DNA from: Acholeplasmatales bacterium
GTDB lineage: Bacteria; Bacillota_I; Bacilli_A; Acholeplasmatales; Anaeroplasmataceae
Direction: 5' to 3'
Assembly (NCBI GenBank): GCA_017542485.1
Contig: JAFXXC010000019.1
Span: forward strand, 1-64,000
Length of the DNA stretch: 64,000 bases
The notes under the pieces are model-generated. The model saw nothing but the letters and a program-made list of their open reading frames with translations, did no database searches and had not been told where the DNA came from. The translations under genes and the position numbers were made by a program. Below, in pieces: positions 38,111 through 47,334 of the stretch; within the stretch, counting starts at the first letter, position 1, and every line of letters begins with the position of its first letter.

Positions 38111-38995
38111 ATGAAAGGAATTATATTAGCAGGTGGATCAGGAACACGTCTTTATCCACTTACAACAGTAACATCTAAACAATTATTACCTGTTTATGAT
38201 AAACCAATGATTTATTATCCTTTATCTATATTAATGCTTGCAGGTATAAAAGATATATTAATTATATCAACACCAGAAGATACGCCAAGAATGGAAGCTC
38301 TACTTGGAAATGGTAATCATTTTGGACTTAATTTACAATATAAGGTTCAGCCATCTCCAGATGGTTTAGCTCAAGCATTCTTACTAGGTGAAGAATTTAT
38401 TGGTGATGATGCATGCTGTATGATATTAGGAGATAATGTACTTTATGGTAATGGCTTAAAAGGTAATTTAAAGGATGCAGTTAAAAACGCTGAATCTGGT
38501 AAAGCTACTGTATTTGGTTATTATGTACCAGATCCAGAAAGATTTGGTGTTGTAGAATTTGATTCAAAAGGTAAGGCAATATCTATTGAAGAAAAGCCTA
38601 AACAACCTAAATCAAATTATGCTGTAATTGGTTTATATTTCTATCCAAAGGGAGTATCTAAAAAGGCACATCTAGTTAAACCGTCAGCTCGTGGAGAGTT
38701 AGAAATTACAACATTAAATAATATGTATTTAGATGATAATAATTTAAATGTTATTACATTCGGTCGTGGTTTAACTTGGTTAGATGCAGGTACTCATGAA
38801 TCTTTAGCTGAGGCAACAGCATTTGTAAAAATGGTTGAAGAACATCAAGGCTTAATGATTTCATGTCCTGAAGAAATAGCATTTGAAAATGGTTGGATTA
38901 CTAAAGAGAAACTTTTAGAGATTGGTAATACAATGGCTAAAAATAATTATGGTAAGCATTTAATTAATGTTGCAGAAGGCAAGGTGTTAAAATAA
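38111..38995 (+). CDS. rfbA: Glucose-1-phosphate thymidylyltransferase, copy 2
   Basis: 294 residues, the same length as copy 1 and differing at only a few positions (for example TTVTSK for TMVTSK, KKAHLV for AKAHQV). All RmlA motifs are intact: [22 protein letters not shown] and ILGDNVLYG. Many third codon positions differ from copy 1, so this is not a recent copy. It has its own GGAGG site in a 45-base gap. Confidence 0.97.
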   Translation: MKGIILAGGSGTRLYPLTTVTSKQLLPVYDKPMIYYPLSILMLAGIKDILIISTPEDTPRMEALLGNGNHFGLNLQYKVQPSPDGLAQAFLLGEEFIGDDACCMILGDNVLYGNGLKGNLKDAVKNAESGKATVFGYYVPDPERFGVVEFDSKGKAISIEEKPKQPKSNYAVIGLYFYPKGVSKKAHLVKPSARGELEITTLNNMYLDDNNLNVITFGRGLTWLDAGTHESLAEATAFVKMVEEHQGLMISCPEEIAFENGWITKEKLLEIGNTMAKNNYGKHLINVAEGKVLK

Positions 38996-39558
38996 TGGCT
39001 AAGACATTTGGTAATTTCACTTTCAATGAAACTGAAATTGAAGGCGTTTATATTATTGATGTAAAAAAATATGGAGATAACCGTGGCTATTTTATGGAAA
39101 CATATAAAGAAGCTGATTTTAAAGCTGCTGGTTTAGATTATAATTTTGTTCAAGATAATCAATCTAAATCTAAAGCTGGTGTATTAAGAGGCCTACACTT
39201 CCAAAAGACTTTCCCTCAAGCAAAACTTGTTAGATGTTTAGAAGGAGAAGTATTTGATGTCGCAGTAGACCTACGTGCTAATTCTAAGACATATGGTAAA
39301 TGGGTTGGAGTAGTATTATCTGTAGAAAAGGGTAACCAATTTATGATTCCAAGAGGATTTGCCCATGGATTTGTAGTATTAACTGAAACTGCAACATTTG
39401 CATATAAATGTGATGAATTATATCACCCAGAAGATGAGGGTGGTATCATGTGGAATGATCCTGAAATTGGTATTGAGTGGCCTTATAAGGGTGAAGTATT
39501 ATTATCTGAAAAAGATAAAATACATCCTGCATTAAAAGATAGTAAGATAAAGTTTTAA
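38995..39558 (+). CDS. rfbC: dTDP-4-dehydrorhamnose 3,5-epimerase, copy 2
   Basis: 187 residues with all RmlC motifs (DNRGYFMETY, GVLRGLHFQ, MIPRGFAHGF). Compared with copy 1 the changes are conservative (EGVYIID for KDVYTID near the N terminus, VGVVLSVEKG for EGVVLSAEKG). It shares one base with rfbA, the same junction as in copy 1, which suggests that A-C-D was duplicated or acquired as a block. Confidence 0.97.
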   Translation: MAKTFGNFTFNETEIEGVYIIDVKKYGDNRGYFMETYKEADFKAAGLDYNFVQDNQSKSKAGVLRGLHFQKTFPQAKLVRCLEGEVFDVAVDLRANSKTYGKWVGVVLSVEKGNQFMIPRGFAHGFVVLTETATFAYKCDELYHPEDEGGIMWNDPEIGIEWPYKGEVLLSEKDKIHPALKDSKIKF

Positions 39559-39582
39559 TATATTTAATTTGGAGGCATAATT

Positions 39583-40464
39583 ATGTCTAAGAATATGAAA
39601 ATCCTAGTTACAGGAGTAAAAGGCCAATTAGGTTATGATTGTGTAAGAGAATTAACTCTAAGAGGCTATACAAATGTAAAAGGAATTGACATCGATGATT
39701 TAGATTTAACTAAAGAAGATGATGTAAAAAAATATATAAATGAATATAGACCAGATGTAGTTATGCATAATGCGGCATGGACAGCTGTTGATAAAGCTGA
39801 ACTTATGCCTGAAAAAGTATATGAGGTAAATGCTTTAGCACCTAAATACATTGCAGAGGCATGTAAAGAAATAAATGCTAAAATGATATACATATCTACA
39901 GATTATGTATTTGATGGTTTAGGTGATAAACCATTTAACGTTGATGATCCTAAGAAAGGATTATCAGTATATGGTAAAACAAAAGCGCAAGGCGAAGATT
40001 TTGTAACATCAACTATTGATAAATATTTTATTGTTAGAATATCATGGGTATTTGGTAAGAATGGCAATAATTTTGTTAAGACAATGTTAAAACTTGCAAA
40101 TATGGGTAAGACCGAGCTAAATGTGGTTTCTGATCAAATAGGTTCTGTAACTTATACATATGATTTATCAAAATTATTATGTGACATGATAGAAACAGAT
40201 AAATATGGAATATATCATGCAACTAATGAAGGGTATATTTCATGGGCTGAATTTGCAGAAGAAATATTTAAACAAAAGAATTTAAATGTAAAAGTTAATT
40301 ATGTAACTACTGAGGAATATTTAAAATTAGTTCCTCAACAAGCAAAAAGACCATTAAATTCAAGAATGTCAAAAGACAGTCTTGATAAGGCTGGATTTAA
40401 AAGACTTCCTGATTGGAAAGATGCTTTAAATAGATTTATGACTGAAATAGGAGAATTAAGATGA
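39583..40464 (+). CDS. rfbD: dTDP-4-dehydrorhamnose reductase, copy 2
   Basis: 293 residues with VTGVKGQLGYD, HNAAWTAVDKAE, STDYVFDG and YGKTKAQGE. A GGAGG site lies just before the ATG. In copy 1 rfbB follows at once; here the gene overlaps by four bases (ATGA) with an acetyltransferase gene instead, and rfbB lies 4.3 kb further on. Confidence 0.96.
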   Translation: MSKNMKILVTGVKGQLGYDCVRELTLRGYTNVKGIDIDDLDLTKEDDVKKYINEYRPDVVMHNAAWTAVDKAELMPEKVYEVNALAPKYIAEACKEINAKMIYISTDYVFDGLGDKPFNVDDPKKGLSVYGKTKAQGEDFVTSTIDKYFIVRISWVFGKNGNNFVKTMLKLANMGKTELNVVSDQIGSVTYTYDLSKLLCDMIETDKYGIYHATNEGYISWAEFAEEIFKQKNLNVKVNYVTTEEYLKLVPQQAKRPLNSRMSKDSLDKAGFKRLPDWKDALNRFMTEIGELR

Positions 40465-41096
40465 TATATTTTGTTAAGTTATTAAAACGATTTAGAAATG
40501 ATTTTAGGCTTCATAAAATACAAAACAATTTTATAAAAAAAAATAAACATAATAATGTAAGAGTTTTATCTGGAAATCCATCGACAAATATTAGTGTCGG
40601 CAATTATTCTTATGGTGGCATTAATTATCTTGATTATTATGTGGGGTGTTTTTTGAAAATTGGAAATTTTTGTTCTATTGCTAGAAATAATTTCTTTTGT
40701 ATGGGTGGTGAACATGATTTTAAGTGCTTTTCATCTTTTCCTTTTGAACAACAAATTAATAAAAAAAATTGTTCCCATGCGAAAGGTGATATTGTAATAG
40801 ATGATGATGTATGGATTGGTGTAAATTGTATAATTCTATCAGGAGTTCATATTGGGCAAGGAGCAATTATTGGTGCGGGTAGCGTAGTTACTGGTAATGT
40901 TGAGCCATACTCAATTTATGGAGGTGCTCCTGCAAAATTAATAAAAAAAAGATTTAGTGATAATGTTATTCAAAAGATGATGAAAATTGATTTTTCAAAA
41001 CTTGATTTTGATAAATATGAAAAATATAAAAATCTTTTATCATCTGAAATAGATGAAAAAAACGTTGATGAGATTGTGAATGTTATTAATTCATAA
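40461..41096 (+). CDS. CatB-like O-acetyltransferase (xenobiotic acetyltransferase class)
   Basis: 211 residues with hexapeptide repeats. The IGNFCSIARNNFFCMGGEHDF stretch, with the histidine of the XAT class, is followed by IDDDVWIGVNCIILSGVHIG and GAGSVVTGNVEPYSIYGGAPAK, all typical of CatB/WbbJ-type sugar O-acetyltransferases. It is co-translated with rfbD (ATGA overlap) and is the first of four genes between rfbD and rfbB. It probably modifies repeat unit 2. Confidence 0.88.
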   Translation: MIYFVKLLKRFRNDFRLHKIQNNFIKKNKHNNVRVLSGNPSTNISVGNYSYGGINYLDYYVGCFLKIGNFCSIARNNFFCMGGEHDFKCFSSFPFEQQINKKNCSHAKGDIVIDDDVWIGVNCIILSGVHIGQGAIIGAGSVVTGNVEPYSIYGGAPAKLIKKRFSDNVIQKMMKIDFSKLDFDKYEKYKNLLSSEIDEKNVDEIVNVINS

Positions 41097-41396
41097 TTGG
41101 TTTATTATTGTAAAGTTGTGCTTTTTTTGTATTACAATTTTTTATAGGAGAATATTTATTAAAGGAACTATTTGTTCACGTTCTATATGTATTTATATTA
41201 AGCATGCTTGATTTATCTGACAAATACCAGGATTAACAGTTGTAAATGTGGACTGATAACAAATCATTAAATGTGAAGATTAAAGCTATAATTGATATTA
41301 GTTCTAATGATATTATGTCTAAACAAGTCTTTGTTTAATGCATAGTATTTGATTAAATATCTAAAAAAATAGTAAAAATATTTAAAAGGGAAACTT
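41097..41396 (+). other. Non-coding gap of 300 bases before the second Wzx gene
   Basis: ATTGTAA (41107-41113) pairs with TTACAAT (41132-41138) followed by TTTTTT, a weak terminator-like hairpin with a long loop. The remaining bases show no coding frame of useful length and no clear promoter. An AAAGGGAAAC ribosome site stands just before the Wzx ATG at 41397. Confidence 0.45.
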
Positions 41397-42905
41397 ATGG
41401 AAGAAAAAAAGAATATGCCTGATAACAATGTAAAGGCAAAAAAAACAATTAAAGATATAATAAAAGTTTCTATAAGTAACATAATTAAACTTTTATCAGG
41501 TGTTTTAGTGGGCTTTGTTCTTCCACGCCTTATAGGTATAACGGATTATGGTTACTATAAAACATTTACTCTTTATGCTTCGTATGTTGGACTATTTGCT
41601 TTTGGTATAATAGATGGCATATATCTTAAGTATGGTGGTCTTGACTATAAAGAATTGAGTAAATCAGATTTTAGATTTTATACAAGAATTCTTGCTTTAT
41701 TACACTTAGTAATAGCTATTTCAGGAATCGGAATTTCGCTTTTGTTTCTTTCAGGAGAGTATAAATTTATATTTGTGTCTATATCATGTTATTTGATTTT
41801 TAGTAATATGACTGGGTATTATCAACAAGTTTCACAAATAACAGGAAGATTTAATGAATTATCTACTAGAAATATAATTCAATCTATTTTTGTTAGTCTT
41901 TCTGTTATAGTTATTTGGTTGGTAAATAAATTAAATGGATTTGTAATAACTTATAACATATATTTATTTATCTATGTTTCGATATTTGCTGTGTTAACTT
42001 TATGGTATATAATAACTTATAAGGATATTACATTTGGAAGTGATAAAGAGACACATGATAAAGCAAAGAAAATTTTTAATTTGATTAAAATTGGTTTTCC
42101 TTTGTTAATTGCAAATTTATGTAGCACATTAATTTTATCCATGGATCGCCAATTCGTAAATATTTTATGGCCTGTAGATGAAACTAACAATACATATTCT
42201 ATTTATGCTTTTGCTTATAACATGCTTTCGCTTGTTACTACTGCGACAGCAGCCATATCTACAGTTTTGTATCCATCATTAAAAAGAACAAGTCAAGAAA
42301 CATTAAAATCTAATTATTCTAAATTATTGGCAATTATTATTTCTTTAATTTCTTGTGCTTTAGTTGTTTATTACCCTTTATGTTGGTTTGTCGATTGGTT
42401 TTTACCAAAATATCATGACTCGTTAATGATTTTTAGAATTATTTTTCCTGGACTTATAACTAGTTCGGCAATTACGATTATTATGCATAATTATTACAAA
42501 GTTTTTGGGGAAAGTTTCAGGTTTTTTATCATTACAATTATTGTTTTGTTAATTTCCTTTGTTGCAAATTTGATTGCATATTTGATTTTTAAATCCGTTA
42601 GTGCAATCTCTATTGCAAGTATAATTACTATGTTAATCTGGTATATTATTTCAGAATTTTATTTTATTAGGCATTATAATGTTAATTGGATTAAAAATTT
42701 TGTGTTTATGATAGTTATGATGGGAAGTTTTTACGTAATTACTTTCATTTCAAATTATTATATTGGATTTACAATGCATTTTATTTCGATTATTACTTTA
42801 GTTTATTTGTTTAACTTAAAAGATATAAATGTTTTTATTAAAAGGAAATTAAAATCAAAAAAATTAAATAGCAAATTAAAAAATGATGATATATCAGAAA
42901 TTTAA
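41397..42905 (+). CDS. Wzx-type polysaccharide flippase, locus 2
   Basis: 502 residues with 12-14 hydrophobic segments. After a lysine-rich N-terminal tail come ISNIIKLLSGVLVGFVLPRL and GITDYGYYKTFTLYASYVGLFAFGIIDG (read in two steps), the MOP-family start also seen in the first Wzx. The mid-protein RQFVNILW and C-terminal YNVNWIKNFVF elements are shared with copy 1 too. It exports repeat unit 2. The two Wzx proteins are paralogues with the same plan but only moderate similarity, as expected if each handles a different repeat unit. Confidence 0.9.
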   Translation: MEEKKNMPDNNVKAKKTIKDIIKVSISNIIKLLSGVLVGFVLPRLIGITDYGYYKTFTLYASYVGLFAFGIIDGIYLKYGGLDYKELSKSDFRFYTRILALLHLVIAISGIGISLLFLSGEYKFIFVSISCYLIFSNMTGYYQQVSQITGRFNELSTRNIIQSIFVSLSVIVIWLVNKLNGFVITYNIYLFIYVSIFAVLTLWYIITYKDITFGSDKETHDKAKKIFNLIKIGFPLLIANLCSTLILSMDRQFVNILWPVDETNNTYSIYAFAYNMLSLVTTATAAISTVLYPSLKRTSQETLKSNYSKLLAIIISLISCALVVYYPLCWFVDWFLPKYHDSLMIFRIIFPGLITSSAITIIMHNYYKVFGESFRFFIITIIVLLISFVANLIAYLIFKSVSAISIASIITMLIWYIISEFYFIRHYNVNWIKNFVFMIVMMGSFYVITFISNYYIGFTMHFISIITLVYLFNLKDINVFIKRKLKSKKLNSKLKNDDISEI

Positions 42906-42964
42906 TAAATCAAGATATAAATAAATTAAATTACTTAGATAATAAACAAATATAAGGAGGATAA

Positions 42965-43684
42965 ATGAATATGAAAATTTGTTGTTTATTAACAGGCAGG
43001 GGAAATAATTCGTTAAAAGATAAAAACGTGCTTGATGTTTTGGGTCACCCTGTTTTGTACTACGGAGCTAATGCTTGTGTTAAAGCAGAAGTATTTGATC
43101 ATTTTTACTGCAGTAGTGATGATGAAAAAATACTTAATGCATCTAAAAAATTGGGGTATAAAAGCATTATTAGGCCACTTGAACTTGGTGCTCCTACAGC
43201 TCAGCACATTGATTGTATTATGCATGCTTTAAAAGTAATGAAAGAGGAAGATGATTATGTTCCTGATATTCTTTGTGTATTGCTTGCTAATAATGTTACA
43301 GTAACTTCAACTATGGTAAGAGATTGCGTTAATGAATTAAAAGATAACTATGACATACTTAGTTCAGTATGTCCTGTATATTGTGATAACGATCATCATC
43401 CTCTAAGGTGTAAGAAAGTTGATGAAAAAGGTAATCTAGTATCATATACTGGAGAAGTTTGTAAATCGACTAATAGACAGGATTTGCCTAAATGTTATTT
43501 TTTATCACATAATATTTGGGTAATAAATACAAAAAAATTGCTTGCTGGAGAGAAAGGCGATATGCCTTGGAGCTTCTTAGGGAAAAATGTTAAGCCTTAT
43601 GTAATTGATGAATCAATAGATATCCACGATGAACTTGATTTAATTAAGGCTGCATATTGGATAAAATATAATTATAAGGATTAA
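42965..43684 (+). CDS. CMP-sugar synthetase-like protein (NeuA family cytidylyltransferase)
   Basis: 239 residues of the acylneuraminate cytidylyltransferase family: a nucleotide-binding N terminus LLTGRGNNSLKDKNVLDVLGHPVLYY, HFYCSSDDEKIL, RPLELGAPTAQHIDCIMHAL and the closing IDIHDELDLIKAAYW. The usual ARGGSKG(I/L)xxKN loop is altered to GRGNNSLKDKN. No NeuB/NeuC, pseudaminic or Kdo synthesis gene is present, so its sugar substrate is unclear. The ATG at 42965 is four bases from a GGAGG; an ATG two codons later (42971) is also possible. An NAD-dependent epimerase follows 14 bases downstream. Confidence 0.8.
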   Translation: MNMKICCLLTGRGNNSLKDKNVLDVLGHPVLYYGANACVKAEVFDHFYCSSDDEKILNASKKLGYKSIIRPLELGAPTAQHIDCIMHALKVMKEEDDYVPDILCVLLANNVTVTSTMVRDCVNELKDNYDILSSVCPVYCDNDHHPLRCKKVDEKGNLVSYTGEVCKSTNRQDLPKCYFLSHNIWVINTKKLLAGEKGDMPWSFLGKNVKPYVIDESIDIHDELDLIKAAYWIKYNYKD

Positions 43685-43698
43685 GAGGAAGGTATATT

Positions 43699-44631
43699 AT
43701 GGCTAATTATTTAGTTACTGGAGCTGCAGGATTCATCGGTTCTGCACTTGCTAAAGATTTAATATTAAAAGGAAATACGGTGGTTACAATTGATAATTTA
43801 TCGACTGGTAAAGAATCTAACATACCTACTGGTTGTAAATTCATTAAAGGTAATACATATGATAAAGACATTATTTCAAAACTTGATGATTATAGTTTTG
43901 ATGCTGTTTTTCATATAGCTGGACAATCTAGTGGTGAAATTTCTTTTGAGAATCCTATTTATGATTTGAGTACGAATACGGCTTCTACGTTATTACTTCT
44001 TGAATATTGCAAAAAACATGGCGTAAAGAAATTTGTTTATGCTTCATCAATGTCAACTTATGGTGATCATGAGGAGGAACTTGTTGATGAAAATAGTAAG
44101 ACTGAACCTAAATCTTTTTATGCTGTAGGAAAACTTGCTTCTGAAAATTATATGAGAATTTTTTCCTCATTTGGAATTCAATGCACTGCTTTAAGATTTT
44201 TTAATGTATTTGGTTATGGACAAAATCTTGATAATCTTAAGCAAGGAATGGCATCAATTTATCTAGCTATGGCGTTAAAAGATGGTCATATTGTTGTTAA
44301 AGGAAGTAAGGATAGATTCAGAGATTTTGTACATGTAAAAGACGTTGTTTCAGCATGTGAACTTGCGATTACTATTCCTAGGGATGAAAAATTTGATGTA
44401 TTTAATGTGGCAAATTGTAGAAAAATTAAAGTTGAATATATTATTAAAACTATACAAAGTAATATACCTGGTACTACAGTAGAATATATCTTGGGGACAC
44501 CAGGAGATCAGTTTGGTATTTATGGTAAAAACGATAAGATTAGACATAAACTTGGATGGAATCCTACAATAAATTTTGAAGAAGGTATGAAAGATTTCAT
44601 AGAAAAAACAAAAACATATTTTCAAAATTAA
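43699..44631 (+). CDS. NAD-dependent epimerase/dehydratase (UDP-glucose 4-epimerase-like)
   Basis: 310 residues. VTGAAGFIGSALA binds NAD; the catalytic serine is in ASSMSTYGD and the YxxxK in YAVGKLASE; RFFNVFGYGQ and FRDFVHVKDV are standard extended-SDR elements. It follows the cytidylyltransferase-like gene closely and may work on the same sugar. The exact reaction is not readable from sequence. Confidence 0.87.
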   Translation: MANYLVTGAAGFIGSALAKDLILKGNTVVTIDNLSTGKESNIPTGCKFIKGNTYDKDIISKLDDYSFDAVFHIAGQSSGEISFENPIYDLSTNTASTLLLLEYCKKHGVKKFVYASSMSTYGDHEEELVDENSKTEPKSFYAVGKLASENYMRIFSSFGIQCTALRFFNVFGYGQNLDNLKQGMASIYLAMALKDGHIVVKGSKDRFRDFVHVKDVVSACELAITIPRDEKFDVFNVANCRKIKVEYIIKTIQSNIPGTTVEYILGTPGDQFGIYGKNDKIRHKLGWNPTINFEEGMKDFIEKTKTYFQN

Positions 44632-44775
44632 TTTTATTGAAAATTTATTATGTGCTTTATTTAACTATGTTGGATTTCAAAAAATGTCTCGATTGAAAAA
44701 GTAAACGAGTAGATGAACTTTAAATCTATGTTTGATTGGGATAATAATATTTTTATTATTTAAGGAGTTTTAATT

Positions 44776-45798
44776 ATGGCAAAATTTTTAGTAACAGGTG
44801 GAGCTGGTTTCATTGGAGGAAACTTCCTACATATTATGGTAAATAAATATCCTAAGGACCAATATGTATGTATTGATGCATTAACTTATGCAGGTAATAT
44901 GGAAACATTAGCTCCAATTATGGATAAGCCTAATTTTAAATTTGTACATGAAAATATTTGTAATAGAGAGGCAGTATTTAAATTATTCGAAGAAGAAAAA
45001 TTTGATTACGTAATTAATTTCGCTGCTGAATCTCATGTAGATAGATCTATAGAAAATCCTCGTATTTTCTTAGAGACAAATATTTTAGGTACACAAACAT
45101 TAATGGATGCGTGCCGTAAATATGGCATTAAAAGATACCATCAGGTATCTACAGATGAAGTATATGGAGACCTACCTCTTGATAGACCAGATTTATTCTT
45201 TACTGAGGATACTCCAATTCATACATCATCACCTTATAGTGCATCTAAAGCTTCAGCTGATTTATTAGTACAAGCTTATCATAGAACATTTGGATTACCT
45301 TGTACTATATCTAGATGTTCTAATAACTATGGCCCATATCATTTCCCTGAAAAATTAATACCTTTAATGATTCAAAAGGCATTAAGAAATGAAAAATTAC
45401 CAGTATATGGTAAGGGTGAAAATGTAAGAGACTGGTTATATGTAGGAGACCACTGTACAGCCATTGACTTAATTGTTCGTAAAGGTCGAGATGGTGAAGT
45501 TTATAATATCGGTGGACATAATGAAAGAACTAATCTACAAGTAGTTAAGACTATCTTAAAAGAATTAGGAAAACCTGAAACATTAATTAATTATGTTACA
45601 GATAGACCTGGTCATGATTTAAGATATGCAATGGACCCAACAAAGATTGAAACAGAGCTAGGTTGGAAGCCTGAACATAACTTTGATACAGGTATAATCG
45701 CAACAATTAAATGGAATTTAGAAAACCAAGAATGGTTAAGTCATGTTGAATCTGGCGAATATATGAATTGGTTAGATAAGAATTATAATAAGAGATAA
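44776..45798 (+). CDS. rfbB: dTDP-glucose 4,6-dehydratase, copy 2
   Basis: 340 residues, differing from copy 1 by only a few residues (KDQY for NDEY, CNREAV for CNRDAV, RNEKL for RGEKL, LSHVES for LRHVES). All RmlB motifs are intact. It has its own AAGGAG site and a 144-base gap upstream with no promoter that I can name. It is the last intact gene of polysaccharide locus 2, detached from its rfbACD partners. Confidence 0.97.
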   Translation: MAKFLVTGGAGFIGGNFLHIMVNKYPKDQYVCIDALTYAGNMETLAPIMDKPNFKFVHENICNREAVFKLFEEEKFDYVINFAAESHVDRSIENPRIFLETNILGTQTLMDACRKYGIKRYHQVSTDEVYGDLPLDRPDLFFTEDTPIHTSSPYSASKASADLLVQAYHRTFGLPCTISRCSNNYGPYHFPEKLIPLMIQKALRNEKLPVYGKGENVRDWLYVGDHCTAIDLIVRKGRDGEVYNIGGHNERTNLQVVKTILKELGKPETLINYVTDRPGHDLRYAMDPTKIETELGWKPEHNFDTGIIATIKWNLENQEWLSHVESGEYMNWLDKNYNKR

Positions 45799-46013
45799 TA
45801 TTAATTATTTTTATAAATTTGTTTTAATTAGAGCAAGGACATTACTAACCTGGAGGAAAATAATAATGCCCTTGTAAATTCATTATAAGGCAAACAAGCA
45901 CATTTGCAAAATCGATACATGCTTATAAAGCACAGAAAGTGTTGTTGACTTGTAATAATAATATATCTTTTTTATAAAAGCATTGAAAAAAGCTTAAGTG
46001 GAGAGCAATAAAT

Positions 46014-46186
46014 ATGAAAAATAGACCAAAGTATAATATTAATGATGGATATAAAACAAATTATATAGTAATAGATTCATTTGATATGCCAGTTGATTTC
46101 TATGAATTTGGTAAAATGAATATGGTGTAAATAAGAAAAGAATAATTAATTCTATTCCTATTAGAATGGCAGTAGAAAATGAATAG
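46014..46186 (+). pseudogene. Short broken gene after locus 2, family unknown
   Basis: An ATG at 46014 with a GTGGAGAG site opens a 38-codon frame (to 46130). A one-base shift at its end would continue the reading as GVNKKRIINSIPIRMAVENE to a stop at 46184-46186, just before a terminator. This looks like the decayed tail of a gene, but I do not recognise the family. The rest of 45799-46013 has no coding frame of useful length. Confidence 0.4.
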
Positions 46187-46191
46187 TAAAT

Positions 46192-46225
46192 AAAAGTCTA
46201 ATTTTAGTATGAATTAGGCTTTTTT
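46192..46225 (+). terminator. Terminator ending polysaccharide locus 2
   Basis: AAAAGTCTAATT (46192-46203) and AATTAGGCTTTT (46212-46223) form a 12-bp stem with one G-U pair, and the right arm runs into a T-tract. A TATAAT box (46243-46248) for the next unit follows, with TTGACT at 46228 but at too short a distance to be its -35. Confidence 0.8.
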
Positions 46226-46316
46226 GTTTGACTTAAATAATGTATAATTTAAATCAGTAGTGTTAAAACGTTTTTACTATACAAATAAAATTATTTTGAA
46301 ATTAGGGTGATTAATA

Positions 46317-47303
46317 ATGGATATTTATACATACGAAAGGTTTGAGACGTGTGTTGCACAGATATTTAAGGAAGCTGGATATGAGATCTCCCGCTGGTAT
46401 GGTAAAGAAGGTGAGATAGATATTACAGCTAGAATGAATGAAGAAAAATATGCTATAGAGGTAAAGTATCGTGTTATAGATAGAAGACCTATAGATAAGA
46501 TAATAAAGCTAGCTAATGAGCATAATATGAAACCTGTTATTGTATATGGTTGTGAAGCTAATTCAAGAATGCTTAAATTCGAAAAAGAGTATTCGAATGT
46601 TTTATTCATTGATCTTTCAAATTTGCTTTACGCTGTTAAGTCAAACCAAAAACTAAGAAATGAGCTTATGTCATGTTTGGAGGTATCTACTACTAATATA
46701 GAACCTAAATCATCACCAATACAACTTAGCTCAGTTAAACATTCTGAATATACTAGAAACCTGATAATGCAAATGGAACAATGTGAAAAAGGACATAATG
46801 AATTTGCAAAATATGAAGATCTTTGTGTGGAATTATTGAAAAACATTTTTTCTGAAGAATTGAATTTATGGTATACACAAGCGGTAGCTTCATGTGGTAT
46901 GTTTAGGTTTGATTTAATATGCAGGATTAAAGATAGGATGGTTAATAATGAACCCCAATATGGCCAGTTTTGGAAAATTATAGAAAATTATTTTAATTCT
47001 ATATATATTGTTTTTGAATTTAAAAACTATAATAATAAAGTCACTCAAAAAGAAATATTTATGACGGAAAGATATTTATATGCTAAATCAATAAGAAGTG
47101 TTGCAATTATTTTTTCACAAAATGAATATGATGATAATTCTAAAATTGCAGCCAAAGGTTGTCTTAGGGAAAACGGGAAACTAATTTTACTCCTAACAAC
47201 TAAAGATTTAATAACTATGAATGAAATGAAAGAAAATGGTGATGAACCATCGGATTATTTACTAGATAAGTTAGATAATTTTTTATTAGATATTGAAAAA
47301 TAA
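46317..47303 (+). CDS. Mrr-like restriction endonuclease with two PD-(D/E)XK-type domains
   Basis: 328 residues. The N-terminal half is an Mrr_cat-like nuclease: FETCVAQIFKEAGYEI, then GEIDITARMNEEKYAIEVKYR giving D-x9-E-x-K spacing. The second half (from about residue 165) repeats the pattern with YEDLCVELLKNIF, MFRFDLICRI and IYIVFEFKNYNN (D...E-x-K). Two such domains in one short protein are unusual. A GGGTGATT site precedes the ATG. It sits directly upstream of a DUF4145 gene, and restriction of foreign DNA is the likely role (inference). Confidence 0.8.
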   Translation: MDIYTYERFETCVAQIFKEAGYEISRWYGKEGEIDITARMNEEKYAIEVKYRVIDRRPIDKIIKLANEHNMKPVIVYGCEANSRMLKFEKEYSNVLFIDLSNLLYAVKSNQKLRNELMSCLEVSTTNIEPKSSPIQLSSVKHSEYTRNLIMQMEQCEKGHNEFAKYEDLCVELLKNIFSEELNLWYTQAVASCGMFRFDLICRIKDRMVNNEPQYGQFWKIIENYFNSIYIVFEFKNYNNKVTQKEIFMTERYLYAKSIRSVAIIFSQNEYDDNSKIAAKGCLRENGKLILLLTTKDLITMNEMKENGDEPSDYLLDKLDNFLLDIEK

Positions 47304-47334
47304 CAGACAGTAAGAGTGATGAAAGGATAAGAAT

